Positions 55,763-64,000 of a stretch of DNA of 64,000 bases are shown one piece after another; position 1 is the stretch's first letter, and each line of letters opens with the position of its first letter. Below the pieces are notes generated by a model, which searched no databases, was not told the DNA's origin, and was given only the letters and a program-made list of their open reading frames with translations. The translations under genes and the position numbers were made by a program. Source of the DNA: Gnetum montanum. Its lineage: Eukaryota > Streptophyta > Gnetopsida > Gnetales > Gnetaceae. The stretch lies in contig MNCI01035078.1 in the NCBI GenBank assembly GCA_015680685.1, positions 391,108 to 455,107 of the forward strand. The letters run 5' to 3'.

Positions 55763-56330
55763 GCAAACATTTTCTTATTGTCGTTGAACTCATCGGGGTA
55801 TTGACGTGGGTTGGCCCCGTTGAAGATGGCGAGGTTCCCCCGGATCTGACTGTGAATGACAATGGGGTTTGGTTCCGGGGAGGCGCATGTGGGTTTCTGT
55901 CCTTCTTGTTAGACAACTTTGAGGTGGCCATTTGGTCAAACTTTGATGAGGTGACAGCACGGAGCATGCTTGAAGAGATGTTGCCGGGGGCTGCGGAGGG
56001 TGTCATGGTTTTTATACAGGACATCGATGAGGGGCCTTTTGTTAACGAAGATGGTACTACGCGCGGGCCCCAGGCCACACGCCCATTAACGCGCGTGTGG
56101 GCATTATTGCCACAGGGGCTGGATTATCTCAACAATACGTTGTTTATAGCTGCCCGCGTACATACATTATTCCAGAACCCTCTCGGCACGGTGTATCGAG
56201 TGGCCAGGTAGGCATGTTTTAGTTTACTGTTTCCTTTCGTTGTTCAATGCTCGCTTCTTGTTATGACCCATATTTGCTTACAGGCCAAAGACTCACCCGG
56301 ATGGGACACTCATTGAAGATGAAGGACTAG
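55763..56330 (+). other. FCP1/NIF-like (HAD) phosphatase-like domain, catalytic residues lost
   Basis: The first strand and motif I read HFLIVVELIGVL, where active plant members have V-DL(D/N)G-L: the nucleophile Asp is Glu and the second acidic position is Ile. Then GVWFRGGACGFLSFLLDNFE followed by VAIWSN matches the RPG…FL.F….FEV.IWS block. The final core reads NTLFIAARVHTLFQNPLGTV, where active enzymes have TLL.DDSP…NP, so both motif-III Asp are Ala. Order and spacing fit the family; activity is not expected. Identification is by eye. Confidence 0.62.
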
Positions 56331-56632
56331 CCCTTGCTCGCACAGCTCTGGAAGCATTTATGACGGGCCCTAACCTTCATGGGACTATGCTGAAGCAAAC
56401 GAAGGGTTCGATGGTCCACTTTCACAAGCAGTTCTCTAGAGCGTTTGCGATGTGCAAGGCTTGTGGGTGGCTTCACGAAGACTGGACTGACAACGGGCCA
56501 ATTTTCTCTTGTGATCTTGGCAGCACATCTAGATCTACCACCGACGGTAAATGATAACACTTAGATATGTTAGTAGGTTCATCCAATTTCCTGGATTTAC
56601 ACTGATATAACAACTTTACATTGCTTTTATAG

Positions 56633-57661
56633 TTAATATACCTTCTAATGAGGATCCGGTGACCACCGGACGAACCGAGATGACTTTGTCAATGAAGTTT
56701 GGAGGGGTGGCTAAGGCCCAGAAGTGGTTGCGCAATCGTGCTCCTCTGTCCCTCGCTCGTTGCCTAGATGATGCTGGGCTCATGGAGCTTTTTATGACGC
56801 CGAGTCCTGATGTTTCCATTGGGGAGATGATCAATATTGTAGACTCCTTTAATGAGTCTGTCACATACTACAACACCTGGATTAAGGGTGTGAAGGTAGT
56901 TTTCCGTCTGTCGCCCGAGTTCTTTTTGGACCTATTTGGCGTACCGGCGGATGGCCTGAATGTAGTATTAGACAGAACTCATAAAGAGCTCCAGATGATC
57001 CGGGAATTGGAGGACTGGCTAGGCGTGGCAAAGGGTACCAAGGGATTCCCGATGCAGGGGAAGGCGAAGGTTGTAGAAGTGAACGAACTATATCCCCTAT
57101 TCAGAGCACGGGTATTCCCCAAAATGCGGTGCCTTGGGGTTGAGGTTGTTCGTGTGATGCGAACTGTTTTGGAAACAGGGATGCGATACAACTGGGCAAA
57201 ATTTTTATTGGCGGGCATGCACAAAGAGATAGTGTGATTGCGCTCGAATGTCGAGGCGTAATCCCATTTCACCTTTGCATTTTTCACCGGTTATCTTCGC
57301 CGTTTTGCCAAGTTCTTGGTAGTTCACGCAGATAACAAGTTTGTCCTGTGGGATCGGGGTCAACTATCCCGCCCGTGGATCCATCACTTGTATGACACAG
57401 CCAAATCCCAAGATGCACCCGAAGGTATCAATGAATCCGTTTCTGTTACTACGGGAGGATCATCTGGCGGTTCAATCCATACACATGATAGTGTGGGGTT
57501 GGAGCCAGATGAGCTGCCTTACACTGCGAGAAGGGCAGAACGGGTCATCAAGGAAACCATCGGCCAAGCTAAAGCAAAGCTAAAGAGGCCTGAGCGCTCG
57601 GCTGAGGACGTTTCCGGTGTGAGCCAGCCACACGTGAAGCGGATATGCTTCAAGATGCCTG
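56633..57661 (+). other. Exon 3 of the antisense gene: unassigned domain
   Basis: One exon encodes a compact globular-looking segment (MKFGGVAKAQKWLRNRAPLS, LFMTPSPDVSIGEMINIVDS, YYNTWIKGVKVVFRLSPEFF, LFGVPADGL, KVVEVNELYPLFRARVFPKM, METGMRYNWAKFLLAGM-like) and then, after two stops (57235 TGA, 57274 TAA) in the same frame, FFTGYLRRFAKFLVV and HADNKFVLWDRGQLSRPWIH. The 'LFGVP…RYNWAKFLL' layout is reminiscent of proteins annotated as putative plant transposon proteins, but this is a loose impression. It ends in a Ser/Gly and Lys/Arg-rich tail. Confidence 0.45.
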
Positions 57662-58378
57662 GTGAGCGGAACTCGCCTGCTTATTACTTTAGCGTTTTTA
57701 TTCTATTTATAACTTTCACCTCAATCGCTTACGTGTCGTTGATATATTTTTCCTTTAGCTTGATTTTTAAAACAGCAAGGAAACAGGCTTTAGAGATGAT
57801 CATGGAGGAGGAGGAAACCAATATGGAGAAAAACAATGAGGAGGAGCATACAGAAACGAGTCAAGGTGGCGGGACGGAGGAGTTAAGGGAGAAAACCACA
57901 GGAACTGAGCCGTTGGATGACCAAGGTAGTGTCGACCAAATGTTCCGCAGAATTCTTCAAGGAGATTTGGATTTAGGCGCTCCCCCAGGGGATGACGAAG
58001 GGCACGGTACATTTTTCCTTTTATCTTGTTTCGATTTCTCCTGTCAGTTGTCCTTTTTTGTGGGTTATATTTTTGTTTATTTTTATGTGTTTTTTTATTC
58101 TATCCAGATGAAGGTAGCGAGACCAGAACGGTGCGCCTAGACATATCGATGAAGACGGTTCCTCCTGAGAGGACCGCTTAGGTCAGTTCTTCTCGTACCC
58201 GTGAGCCACTTATTTGGTCAGAAATGCCAAGTAAGCTGGATTTTGTGGCTGGAATCGCGGAGGAAGTCGTTGAACGGATCTAAGAAGCCCACCCTGATAT
58301 AGGTATGAATCACCTAAAGCTTTGGAGCTTCGCATCTTGCTTGTATAGTTTTGACATTTGTATTTTTCACATGGGTAG

Positions 58379-59163
58379 GTGTTAAACTGAGATGGGATCC
58401 ATCAGAAAGCGTTAGCATGGAAAGCCTAACCACACTCTCCCCTGAAGTGGAGTAGGTGCCAAGGCCTGTTTATGAGGGAGTTGCAGAAAGCCTTGCGCAC
58501 CATGCTACGTCATTATGGACTTGTAGGCGTTCCATTGAGCAGTTGTGGCTGCAAATACAGGCAAAAGAAAAGGAAGTCTCCGAATTGTCAGAGGAACGTG
58601 ACAATTTAAAGGCTCGATACAAGTTCACCGCTGCTAGACTAAGTGGAGATCGCTCTTGGCGAACATCGGAGATTACATACACCAGGTATTGGAACCTTTT
58701 GAATCGTCATGCATCACTGACTCGGAGAATGGTAGAACGCAAAGCTCAAATTGATCTCTTGAACCTTAAGTGTCAAGATTGGAAGGCGTTTGCTTCTAAG
58801 GTTCGTAAGTGGGGTCAGGACGAGAAGAATCACAAACATTACTACAAGAAGTCGCTAAAAGAGGTGTCCATCGAAAAGCGCCAACTAGAAATGTTTGTGG
58901 AGGGTTTAGGCTTGCGTTCGGCCTTCGATACTTTTGCACAGAATACAACTGTGGAAATGGAGTCGCCTACAAGGGTGATCACAACCGCATCTGGGGAAGT
59001 GTCGGTTGGAGAATTTCCATTGAAACGTCCCACCTGGTCAGCTGTCGACAAAGGGAAGACTTTGGCAGACGTTGACTTAGGCCTGGATGGGACGGACTGG
59101 GCCAGTGTTTCTGAGGAAGAAATCCTTCGTCGGCTGGAGTTCGGCTTAGGGGGATCTACTATG
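58379..59163 (+). other. Exon 6 of the antisense gene: coiled coil
   Basis: An open stretch of more than 230 codons (58456-59163) starts after an in-frame TAG. RSIEQLWLQIQAKEKEVSEL and SEERDNLKARYKF form clear heptads, followed by RRMVERKAQIDLLNLKCQDW and a Lys-rich stretch HYYKKSLKEVSIEKRQLEMF. The C-terminal part is acidic (TLADVDLGLDGTDWASVSEE). It ends at ATG/GTAAGC. Coiled coils also mark the C-terminal half of the family-A aORF, though I see no clear sequence similarity. Confidence 0.6.
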
Positions 59164-59320
59164 GTAAGCGTTTTGTTCTTATGGAGTTAATTCATTGGAT
59201 AACGTTTAACATTTTGGCATTCGCTTATTTTTATATTGGTTGTTTGTTCTCAGGATAAAGGTGGTGATGATGCTCAAGAGGCGGGCCCCAGTGGAGCAAG
59301 GGCCCCTGACGCTGGTGGAT

Positions 59321-59464
59321 NNNNNNNNNNNNNNNNNNNNNNNNNNNNNNNNNNNNNNNNNNNNNNNNNNNNNNNNNNNNNNNNNNNNNNNNNNNNNNNN
59401 NNNNNNNNNNNNNNNNNNNNNNNNNNNNNNNNNNNNNNNNNNNNNNNNNNNNNNNNNNNNNNNN
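59321..59464. other. Assembly gap (144 N)
   Basis: Run of N. It removes the end of the antisense gene. Confidence 0.99.
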
Positions 59465-59710
59465 GGGCCACTATGCGTAGTTTAAGGCCATTCCGGGCCC
59501 CATTGTAAATGAGCAATATTTTGGATAAAGCGGATAAGTTTCTTGGTGGACCGACCATTTTTGATCGTGGCTAGTTTTATGTCATTGCGGATGTGATAGT
59601 TTATCGTCTTTCCGGACAAAGGGTGTTGTTTAATAATGTTCTTGGCTCTATTATAGTTTAATGTCATTTCGGACTGTATGTAGTTTAACGTCGTTTTGGA
59701 CGAAAGGTAT
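59465..59710 (+). repeat. Family-D hairpin motif block after protease
   Basis: Five copies of the same motif as at 53770-54080, at about 59474 (GGCC-ATTCCG-GGCC), 59571 (GTC-ATTGCG-GAT), 59598 (GTC-TTTCCG-GAC), 59653 (GTC-ATTTCG-GAC) and 59679 (GTC-GTTTTG-GAC), each preceded by TAGTTTA. They are in the same orientation as the other block. Confidence 0.75.
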
Positions 59711-59904
59711 TTTATTTTAATTATTTTTTGATTTTCTTTATTTTTATGTCTGGGGGTGTATTAGCCGATACGATTTTGTATTCTGCGTCTCCTTTGCTGA
59801 TCACGTTGAATGGCAATTCAGTCCAGGAGATGTCTGTTAGAATGTTTTCGGTATCGGTATTTTCAGGTGCTTCGGTGTCTGTCGTTGTTTCTGTGTTGGT
59901 TTCT

Positions 59905-61068
59905 TCATGAGGCGATGTGTAGAGTATTGGATGCGGGTGTTTCAGTTTTAGAAGACTCTTGTCCCGTGTTTGAAGGTTTAACGCCTACCAGTTGTGATTT
60001 GTTTGTGTCATTTTGGCTAGGCTTGTCGAGTTCAATCTCGGAGCCTTGGTCCATGTCTATGTGCGACAAAATGATGGGAGTGGCCACTTCCCCATGTATG
60101 ACGATTTCACCGCCCTCATAGGGTAGGTGAATCTCCTTATGTATAGGGGACAAAACAGCTCTCAGTTGGGCCAACTAGGGTCTTCCTAATATTAGGTTGA
60201 ACCCTGCCATCTCATCGACAACTAGGAAGTCAGCGGATGTGGGGAACTGGTCTCCCGCTATGAAAGCTAAGGTTATCGTGCCTTTGACCAGTACACGTGA
60301 CCTGCTGAATGACCTTAAACATGTTGTTGTGGTTGGTTTAATTAAGTCGGTAAGCCCCAGTTGTTCAATGATGGGATATGGTACGACGTTTGTGGCCGCC
60401 CCATCCTCTACGTGGACTCTATGTATTTTGAATTGGTTTATATGTATTGTTATGAACATGGGGACTGTTGTTATTTCCCCTGTGTTCTTGTCCACTTTGA
60501 TGTTGTCATCCTGGAAGCTCAAGGGTTTCAGAATGACCCTGTGAGATGAGTACATGACAGAATGAATGGCAGGTTTGCTCGGAGGCAAGTCCTCGTTGAC
60601 CGGTATGGATGTTAGCATGCGTACGAGAGCTTCCCGATGAGTTTGGGATGTTAAAACGAAGTCATACAAGCTTAACGAAGTGTTCTTTTGCTTCAGCGCT
60701 TGGGTGACTTGCGTCAAGGCTGTCGCGAAATCCCTGCTGTTAGGGATGCTCTTGTCAGCAATGACTGGGTCCATTGGGCCCAACAGCTTTATTTCATGTT
60801 TTGGTGGCCTATCATTCTTGCTCTGTGCTGTAGTTTTAGATGGTTCATATTGTTTTGACGGTTCACCCTGATTTCCTAAGTTTGGTTGATTGTTGGTTGG
60901 CGACATGGGTATGGAATTGAGTGGAGTGAATTTAGGTGGCCCCAGGGCCAACCGTTGGCGCTCTTTCTCCAAGCGTTCATGCGTAAGCCTATCAGCTAAG
61001 TGTTCTCGCATGTGGCGTGGAGGTGGAGCTGGTCTTGGAGCCTCAGATTGCCTTGGGACGCGCACCAC
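59905..61068 (-). pseudogene. Family-D (Tat-like) protease region (D1)
   Basis: 61068-60175 is open for 297 codons. After a basic/helical linker (RHMREHLADRLTHERLEKER, then NSIPMSPTNNQ) and SRDFATALTQVTQALKQK, the active-site loop reads VHVEDGAATNVVPYPIIEQL, a variant of the (L/V)VDGG(A/S) loop of Tat proteases in which the residue before DG is Glu. Then RVLVKGTITLAFIAGDQFP and FLVVDEMAGFNLILGRP. A single TGG-to-TAG change ends this ORF; 60174-59905 continues LAQLRAVLSPIHKEIHLPYE and an acidic tail. RT should follow but does not; the hairpin block begins about 190 bp later. Confidence 0.82.
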
Positions 61069-61440
61069 ATATGGAGGCGGGCGGGATTGCGGATGGTCAG
61101 TGGGAGGCGTTTGAGCCGAAGGCTAGTCGAGGATCCTAATGACGTAGTGGTGAGGTTTTCCTTGCACCTGTGTGGTGGAGGTTTGACAATTGTTAGGACT
61201 TTCGGGTGTCCTAACGATGTACGGAGTCTGTTTCAGTGGAGGTTGGGCCTCCGCTGTTGCGACGGCTGGTGGTACTCGGACTACAAAAGGAGCAGGCCGA
61301 GTGTGAGGGGTTAGTGGCTTTGAGGATGTAGGTATGGCTGAAGGTATATGGACGACATAGGGCTACTGTGGGGCGCGTGGTGGTTGAGATGTGGGGGTGA
61401 ACATAGCGAGAGGAACCTGCACTACGAATGGCCTATTAGG
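61050..61440 (-). repeat. Six-fold P(Y/F)VVR(V/I)P repeat in family-D Gag-protease linker
   Basis: On the minus strand the phrases RPFVVQVP, QPYVVHIP, APFVVRVP, TPYIVRTP, HHYVIRIL and PPYVVRVP recur at about 61425, 61353, 61282, 61217, 61142 and 61066, giving a period of about 65-76 nt (about 24 residues). Proline/threonine/serine-rich sequence separates them. Two stops interrupt the run. Confidence 0.75.
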
Positions 61441-61569
61441 TGTTTCTTGTTTATGTTGGGGGTAGATGGTGTTAATGTTACATGCCTTGGAATCATCATC
61501 GAAGTAGATCGTGCTAATCACGTACAGGGCCTCTTTGGTGTTCAGGGGATCCTTATACACCCCCATAGG

Positions 61570-63948
61570 CTAATTCTGCGGTTGGACCGGGTTAGCCTCA
61601 TCAAAAGTGATTTGGCCGTCATCGATCATCCGCTGGATATCCTGCTTCAGGGTGAAGTAGTAATCCATTCCGTGCCCGTTGCATTGATGGTAATCGTAGA
61701 AACGATCCATCCTAAAGCCTTTGGGTACGGGTAGCTCATTCGACGTTGCTAAGCTTGGGTTTTGTACGAGTTGGCAGAATCGGTCATGTCTTTGGATGGC
61801 CGCCGGGGACAACTACTTATGTTTCATCAGCCCAGCTTTTAGGAGCTGATCAAAGAGCTGGGATGATTTCATCGGTAGAGGCGTGTATTGAGAGGGTTCT
61901 TTCCTCTCGAAATTGCGCGTACGGTTTGTTGGGTTCTGTGATGATGATGACTCCGGGGCTGTTGTGGGAGTGGGTTTATAGTAGTTAGTAGGGGTTGCGG
62001 GCGATTTTTATTGGTGTGTGATGTTCGTTTGTTGGGTTTTTGCTATCGCTGCTATAGTTGTCTTGGCCTTCTCTTTATCCCTTTTAGTATGTTGATTTTT
62101 GAAGGCCAAGTATGTCGGGTCATGGCTATTTTGAGCCGCTTCCTCTATGTTCTTGATCTGCGCAAATGCCTAGTTAAGATCACGCGCGTTAAGGTAATAT
62201 AATTTGGACTTGAAGAAATCATTGACAGCCCCCTTCAGAATTGTAAGTAGATAAGTTTGGGAGATTGGTTCGTGTAGCTCGTTGAGAGCCGCACTCCATC
62301 TCTGAATAAACTTCTGTACAGGTTCAAGCGGTGCTTGCTTGACCTGTATGAGGCTGTCCAGCGTGGCCTCGGGTTTCAAGTTGTACTTGAACCGGGTCAC
62401 AAACTGGCGTAAAAGATCCTCCAAGGAGAAGATAGAGTTCTTGGGCAGGGCCCGGTACCAGTCGAGTGCCCTTCCCGCGAGGGACATGGGGAACACTCGT
62501 AGAATAGCATGAGGCCATGCCTGGAGCAACGCGCATTCTAATCTAAATGTTATCAAATGGGTGTTGGGGTCCGTCTCCCCGTTATATTTGGTCAACGTCG
62601 GTAAGGAGACGCCTTTGGGCACCAGTCCCTCAACAAGTTTGAGTGGTATATATTTATCCCGATGAGTATATACCAAACTTCACCTTTATCCTCCATCAAG
62701 ACAAAAACTACGTAAGGTCAAAGGTGGGAAAGAGGAGCTGATGGGGTCGTCGTTGTAGAAATCTACTACTTTCAACTCCCCATCGGCGGCCGTTTTGAGG
62801 CGCTTTACCTCGTCAGTAAGTTCTTGCATTAATTTCTTGGCATCCGCCCAATCTTGGGTGCTTGGTGACGCAGCAGCTTGAGGCTGTGGTATATTATACA
62901 AGTTAGATTGTTGTATGGTGGGCTGAAAGGCCGAAAGCTGCGCGGGTGGTGGTTGTGCTTGTGGAAAGGTTACGGTGGGCTGCACTAAGGATGGCACGTT
63001 GTATGGGAAATGTTGCTGTTGCTGCGGTTGGGGCTGTACCTAGGGAATATGGGCTGGTGGAATGGTATGGTGTGGCACGTGGGTGTGAGAGGGTTGGTGT
63101 GACGTGGCACCCATCGGTGGCCATTGCCCAATCACGTTATGCGAAGGGACTCCTTGTTGGGTTACGGCCATCGAGGGGCCTACGCGCGCTGGAATGTGCG
63201 GGATGTAATGAGCAGATGTGGATGCCAGTATTACGTGTGGCATCCCTATCACTAAGGGTGGGAGCGTCACCCCCATGCCAGTGTGAGGGGGCGGTGCTTG
63301 CGAGGACGAACCCGCAGCTGCAGCAGGGATGATTGTGAGAGGAAAAGTGTTAGGTTGGGAATCGCTAGGGAGAGGAATATGCACTAGCGCTGCTGTTTCA
63401 GGTGGTGGTGCTTGAGCCTAGGTGAACCCAAGATGCTGGAGGGGCAGGATTTCCCCTGTGTCTGGATGAAAAATGGGGTTAGCCTGGGCTTGTGGGCTAA
63501 GAGTGTGGTAGGAGTCTTCGTGCTCAGATTGAGCAGCGAAGTCATCCTCCTCTTCTGGTTGGGGTTCTAGCACATACCGATCCAACGTGTGGCTCCTTTG
63601 CAGGAGGAGTTGTGTGACGAGCTCCGAATACTGCTCCAGAACTGAGATTACATCATATGGGGAAGGGGTGAACTCGTGTCCTCCCCTGTAAAAGAGTTCA
63701 AACTGCCTCTTTACTTTCATTTCAGCTCAGTCAACAGCTAGGCCAGCTTGTATTTTAATACATATGAAATTATACTGGTCCTGGGTGATGATGTTGGAGG
63801 TTGGATCTCTCCCCTGTAACCTTAGTGACCGACGGGGCCCCGCTGTAGGTTGCACCCTTGGGTGTTGTGCGATAGGCTGTTGGATGGCTGTGATGTCCAT
63901 GGTGGCGGTGGTTTGAGTAGTGACAACGTTGTTGTTTGCGGGGTTCAT
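61570..63948 (-). pseudogene. Family-D (Tat-like) gag (D1)
   Basis: The start is taken as the Met at 63948 (MNPANNNVVTTQTTATMD). 63948-62686 is one frame broken only by TGA/TAG codons at former CGA/CAG-type positions. It encodes an acidic and then a Pro/Gln/His-rich N-terminus and a short coiled coil (WADAKKLMQELTDEVKRLK). 62676-62170 is the capsid core: LPTLTKYNGETDPNTHLITF, RVFPMSLAGRALDWYRALPK, FVTRFKYNLKPEATLDSLIQ, FIQRWSAALNELHEPISQ, a good Retrotrans_gag fit. 61812-61570 holds the C-terminal zinc-finger-like segment DRFYDYHQCNGHGMDYYFTL, in which two expected Cys are Tyr. An 80-bp foreign patch lies inside (62622-62700). Confidence 0.87.
62622..62700 (+). other. Antisense patch of family-A gag inside family-D gag
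   Basis: CCAGTCCCTCAACAA…GGTATAT…TTATCCCGA(T/C)GAGTATATACCAAA…ACCTTTATCCTCCA matches 41583-41660 of A5 gag at about 8 differences in 74 bases, on the opposite strand to the surrounding D gag. On the D coding strand it brings in TAA and TGA stops but leaves the flanking frame in register. Confidence 0.8.
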
Positions 63949-64000
63949 GATGCTGTGTCACGTATATAAATCGGTCTGAAGATATGAATTTAATGTGTTA
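63949..64000 (-). other. Family-D leader, window edge
   Basis: Sequence just upstream of the gag start. Too short to assign; the 5' LTR and primer site of D1 would lie beyond the window. Confidence 0.3.

Larger units (their letters stand above)
55763..59320 (+). pseudogene. Multi-exon gene on the strand opposite to the host retroelement, with a dead FCP1/NIF-like domain
   Basis: Seven exons can be chained in one frame with consensus borders: <55763-56207, 56284-56546, 56633-57661, 57776-58006, 58108-58302, 58379-59163 and 59254-59320+ (cut by an N gap). Donors are CAG/GTAGG, ACG/GTAAAT, CTG/GTGAGC, ACG/GTACAT, TAG/GTATGA and ATG/GTAAGC; acceptors are CTTACAG, TTTATAG, AAACAG, ATCCAG, GGTAG and TCTCAG. 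Introns are about 75-115 nt. Exons 1-2 resemble the FCP1/NIF phosphatase fold. Exon 3 is unassigned. Exons 4-5 are acidic. Exon 6 is a coiled coil. In-frame stops occur at 57235, 57274, in exon 5 (two) and near 58453, each explicable by a single C-to-T change. The 5' end is unknown. It lies between family-D protease and RNase H/integrase sequences, antisense to them. Alternatives are an antisense extra ORF of the element (known in some Tat-lineage elements) or a captured host gene. Confidence 0.7.

Noticed and set aside
55710-56078. Minus-strand ORF of 122 codons opposite exon 1 of the antisense gene
   Set aside because: Shadow of the plus-strand exon. Its composition shows no retroelement motif, and the RNase H signal ends before it.
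55763-59320. The antisense gene as an ordinary resident host gene
   Set aside because: Not excluded, but less likely: it lies between two parts of a family-D pol/gag, is bordered by the element's hairpin motifs, and carries several nonsense codons.
59236-59558. Reading frames spanning 59236-59558 on both strands
   Set aside because: Cross the 144-N gap. Only the first part (59254-59320) is used, as the last visible exon of the antisense gene.
1-64000. tRNA, rRNA or organellar genes
   Set aside because: No cloverleaf A/B boxes or rRNA-like blocks were seen. The only tRNA-related sequences are 18-base primer sites complementary to tRNA-Asp.

Overview
This window is a plant nuclear DNA segment built almost entirely from decayed, nested LTR retrotransposons of the Ty3/gypsy superfamily (non-chromoviral Athila/Tat branch). 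I see no intact single-copy gene, tRNA, rRNA or bacterial-type feature. The lineage is read from pol motifs (FMDD reverse transcriptase, HHCC/DDE integrase, DLG/DSG protease), primer sites complementary to plant tRNA-Asp, and a second archaeal-type RNase H fused upstream of integrase in one family. Heavy stop-codon load, mostly C-to-T (or G-to-A) changes, and nested insertions suggest a large, heavily methylated land-plant genome. The species cannot be named from the sequence.

Two families dominate. Family A (Athila-like) is present as at least six partial copies. A1 (+) spans about 591-3074 plus 12344-16275, and is split by A2 (+, 3075-12343), a 9.27 kb element with both LTRs and a near-perfect 5-bp target duplication. 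A6 (-) is a pol relic at about 18620-20440. A3 (+) runs from 25447 to 29485, with a possible continuation at 37716-39960. A4 (-) lies at 29486-37715 and has the best preserved family-A pol. A5 (+) runs from 40581 to about 47285. Family A carries an extra sense ORF ('aORF') between integrase and the 3' LTR. It has what looks like its own TATA promoter and a splice acceptor directly before its ATG.

Family D (Tat-like) is on the minus strand: D3 (23900-25436, relic), a protease fragment E (50993-51541), and a large composite from 51542 to beyond 64000. Read 5'->3' on the minus strand, the composite is gag (63948-62170, continuing to 61570), a repeat-rich linker and protease (61560-59905), a block of miniature hairpin motifs (59710-59465), a region holding a gene on the OPPOSITE strand (55763-59320), then archaeal-type RNase H and integrase (55700-54090), another hairpin block (54080-53770) and an LTR (about 52672-51542).

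The most unusual object is that opposite-strand gene. It has at least seven exons joined by consensus GT-AG introns of about 75-115 nt in compatible phases. It encodes a degenerate FCP1/NIF-type (HAD) phosphatase-like domain that has lost its catalytic aspartates, followed by unassigned and coiled-coil segments. A second, less clear exon-like island (48230-50030) sits in a comparable position next to protease fragment E. About 12 copies of a hairpin motif (GTC or GGCC arms, 6-nt loop, with arm covariation) border both. The remainder (16276-18619, 20441-22790, 47286-48167, 50031-50939) is AT-rich sequence in which I recognise nothing beyond low-complexity or degenerate repeats.
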